From NCBI RefSeq assembly GCF_030867145.1, contig NC_134416.1, forward strand, positions 93,287,183-93,351,182: 64,000 nt of DNA, written 5' to 3'. The notes below the pieces were generated by a model. The model had not been told where the DNA came from. It did not search any database and saw only the letters and a program-made list of their open reading frames with translations. The DNA is from Opisthocomus hoazin (Eukaryota > Chordata > Aves > Opisthocomiformes > Opisthocomidae). Positions 62,561 through 64,000 of the stretch are shown here, one piece after another (within the stretch, counting starts at the first letter, position 1; each line of letters starts with the position of its first letter). Both the position numbers and the translations under genes were made by a program.

Positions 62561-64000
62561 TTTCTGATTCTAAGCTGAGAAACGCTGGGCTTTCAAGTAG
62601 CAGGAAAATTCAAATCAACTCAAGTTCCCAAACAAACAAACCCAACATAGTGCACAGATAATGTGTAGATCACGAAAATCAGCATCTACGGAACAGCACT
62701 TGACAAAGGTTTGTCATTTTTTCAGGGACAAATGAGAGTTTTGAAGGTATTTTTTAGAAACATCCAAAGATGGTATTGAGCTCTACTCTTAGAAAGGAAA
62801 TTTCTCTTTTCTTATGTTAACTTTATAGTGACCTTAGTGAAATAAATGAAGAAAAGAAAAGAAAAAAAGATTAAATAAGAAAGATTTAACATCATGATAT
62901 GACCTTTATTTACAATCAGCAGGGAACACAGGTCACACATTAAATAAAACAAATTAATACATGCAAAAGTCTGCCTCGCACTACGATCAGTTGTTTCAGA
63001 GAAAGAGAGAGCAATCGAGCCAACAAAAGGTATGTTCCTAAGAATGCAAGAGCACCAAATATTGCACCATATTTTCATGAAGTGTTACCTGAAAACTATT
63101 TCAGACAGAAAATGTGCCTTTTTTGTTAGCATGTTTATCTTAAATAGAAACTTCCCCACATATTGCTCAAACTGCTCCTTCTTGGACACTGTGATGCTAA
63201 GATCCCTTTGCAGTGTTCCAAGAGAGGTAAAAGGTGTATTTCATTTAACTTTATCTTTCTTCTTTGGAAATTATGACCTTTCATTAGCATTTCTCATACC
63301 TTCTATAGTTTCTGTTTCTGTAATTTTATGAAAGATTCCTCTCCTTGCACCTCTATCCCATTTTTTGATCCAAAATTTGCTTCCTCATTCTCTTTTTTCC
63401 CTAAATCTCTAATCTCTAGTTCCCGTTCAGGAACGGAATTTTCCACCACTTTGAAACTCTGAAGTATGCAAAAACTGTGCTGAATAATTACTTCAGCTTT
63501 ATGCACATTTTCCACATCCTTTCCAAATCCTTGAAGGAAGTTTCTAATGCAGAGATCTCAATTCTGCCATAATTTTTTTCATTCCTCTTCCAGCAGAAGA
63601 AGCTTTCTTCCCCATTCTCCATTTTATTTTGCCTGCAAGTGAAGCACCCTTTCTACCTGAGATCAGAGAGCTCCCTTTCAGCTACGCTTTGTTCGTTCTT
63701 CTTTCTGGCAGGCTATAAAGAAGTGTTTCATATATGCATCTTTCCTGCTTCCTAACATCAGAAAAAATGCTGGGTAATGGTTAGAGGTCATCTCTTGCTA
63801 ATGTAACTAGAAAATACTTGTGGCTAACTGGGAGACCAGGAAGATAAAGCTTCTTTAGAAGTATCCAGAAGTACAGTGCTACAATAATCTACTGCAAAAA
63901 ATGAAGACAGGTTGGAGAGAAAAAGGAACAAGCAGACTGACCAAGTAATTGCTTGCTAATTGAGAATCAGTGGCTCGCTCTTCATTTCCTCTGAAGATCC
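62561..64000 (-). other. CDKAL1: CDKAL1 intron, nothing recognised
   Basis: AT-rich sequence up to the window edge, with polypyrimidine-leaning text around 63340-63420. The preceding CDKAL1 exon was not found, so it presumably lies beyond 64000. Confidence 0.5.

Noticed and set aside
1..64000. tRNA, rRNA, microRNA, CRISPR, bacterial operon or defence-system signals
   Set aside because: None seen. Composition, LINE/LTR content and the split CDKAL1 gene point to vertebrate nuclear DNA, so no prokaryotic system is expected.

Overview
The window looks like bird nuclear DNA: AT-rich, almost gene-free, and carrying CR1 LINEs of several ages, two endogenous-retrovirus LTRs and relics of the older LINE L2. 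There are no bacterial-style operons, tRNA or rRNA genes, or CRISPR arrays. The species cannot be named from the sequence alone.

One real coding exon is recognised. On the minus strand, 44682-44888 is the terminal exon of CDKAL1, the ER tail-anchored radical-SAM methylthiotransferase that modifies tRNA-Lys(UUU). It encodes the low-complexity linker, the membrane anchor and the C-terminus. A strong splice acceptor precedes it, and the match to the human C-terminus (remembered, not searched) is clear. CDKAL1 therefore reads right to left: 44889-64000 is its last intron (no earlier exon found), and 1-44681 lies downstream of the gene. In mammals the next gene downstream of CDKAL1 is SOX4, across a large regulatory desert. 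If synteny holds, the left 44 kb is part of the CDKAL1-SOX4 desert.

Layout. Positions 1-24.6 kb are intergenic, with a CpG-island-like block at 2.2-2.6 kb, a smaller CpG cluster at 5.7-5.9 kb, an old CR1 3' end at 19.2 kb and several homeodomain/POU/SOX-motif-rich stretches that look like conserved non-coding elements. Positions 24.7-26.4 kb hold a younger CR1 3' end and, next to it, an approximately 1.2 kb L2 relic. Positions 27.9-42.9 kb are more desert with further enhancer-like blocks. At 42998-43582 there is a solo LTR with a near-perfect 5-bp target duplication, about 1.1 kb beyond the CDKAL1 stop codon. The CDKAL1 intron holds an old CR1 (51.0 kb), an L2 fragment (51.7 kb), a pair of unidentified related repeats (54.8 and 58.0 kb), a second LTR-like insertion (60.1-60.65 kb) and an ancient CR1 (62.3 kb).

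The most interesting points are the CDKAL1 C-terminus, which here ends in a KTEL-like ER-retrieval sequence absent from the human protein as remembered, the candidate SOX4-domain enhancers, the CpG islands with no attached gene, and an exon-like open segment at 61.35-61.43 kb. Everything outside the CDKAL1 exon and the repeats is inference from base composition and motifs.
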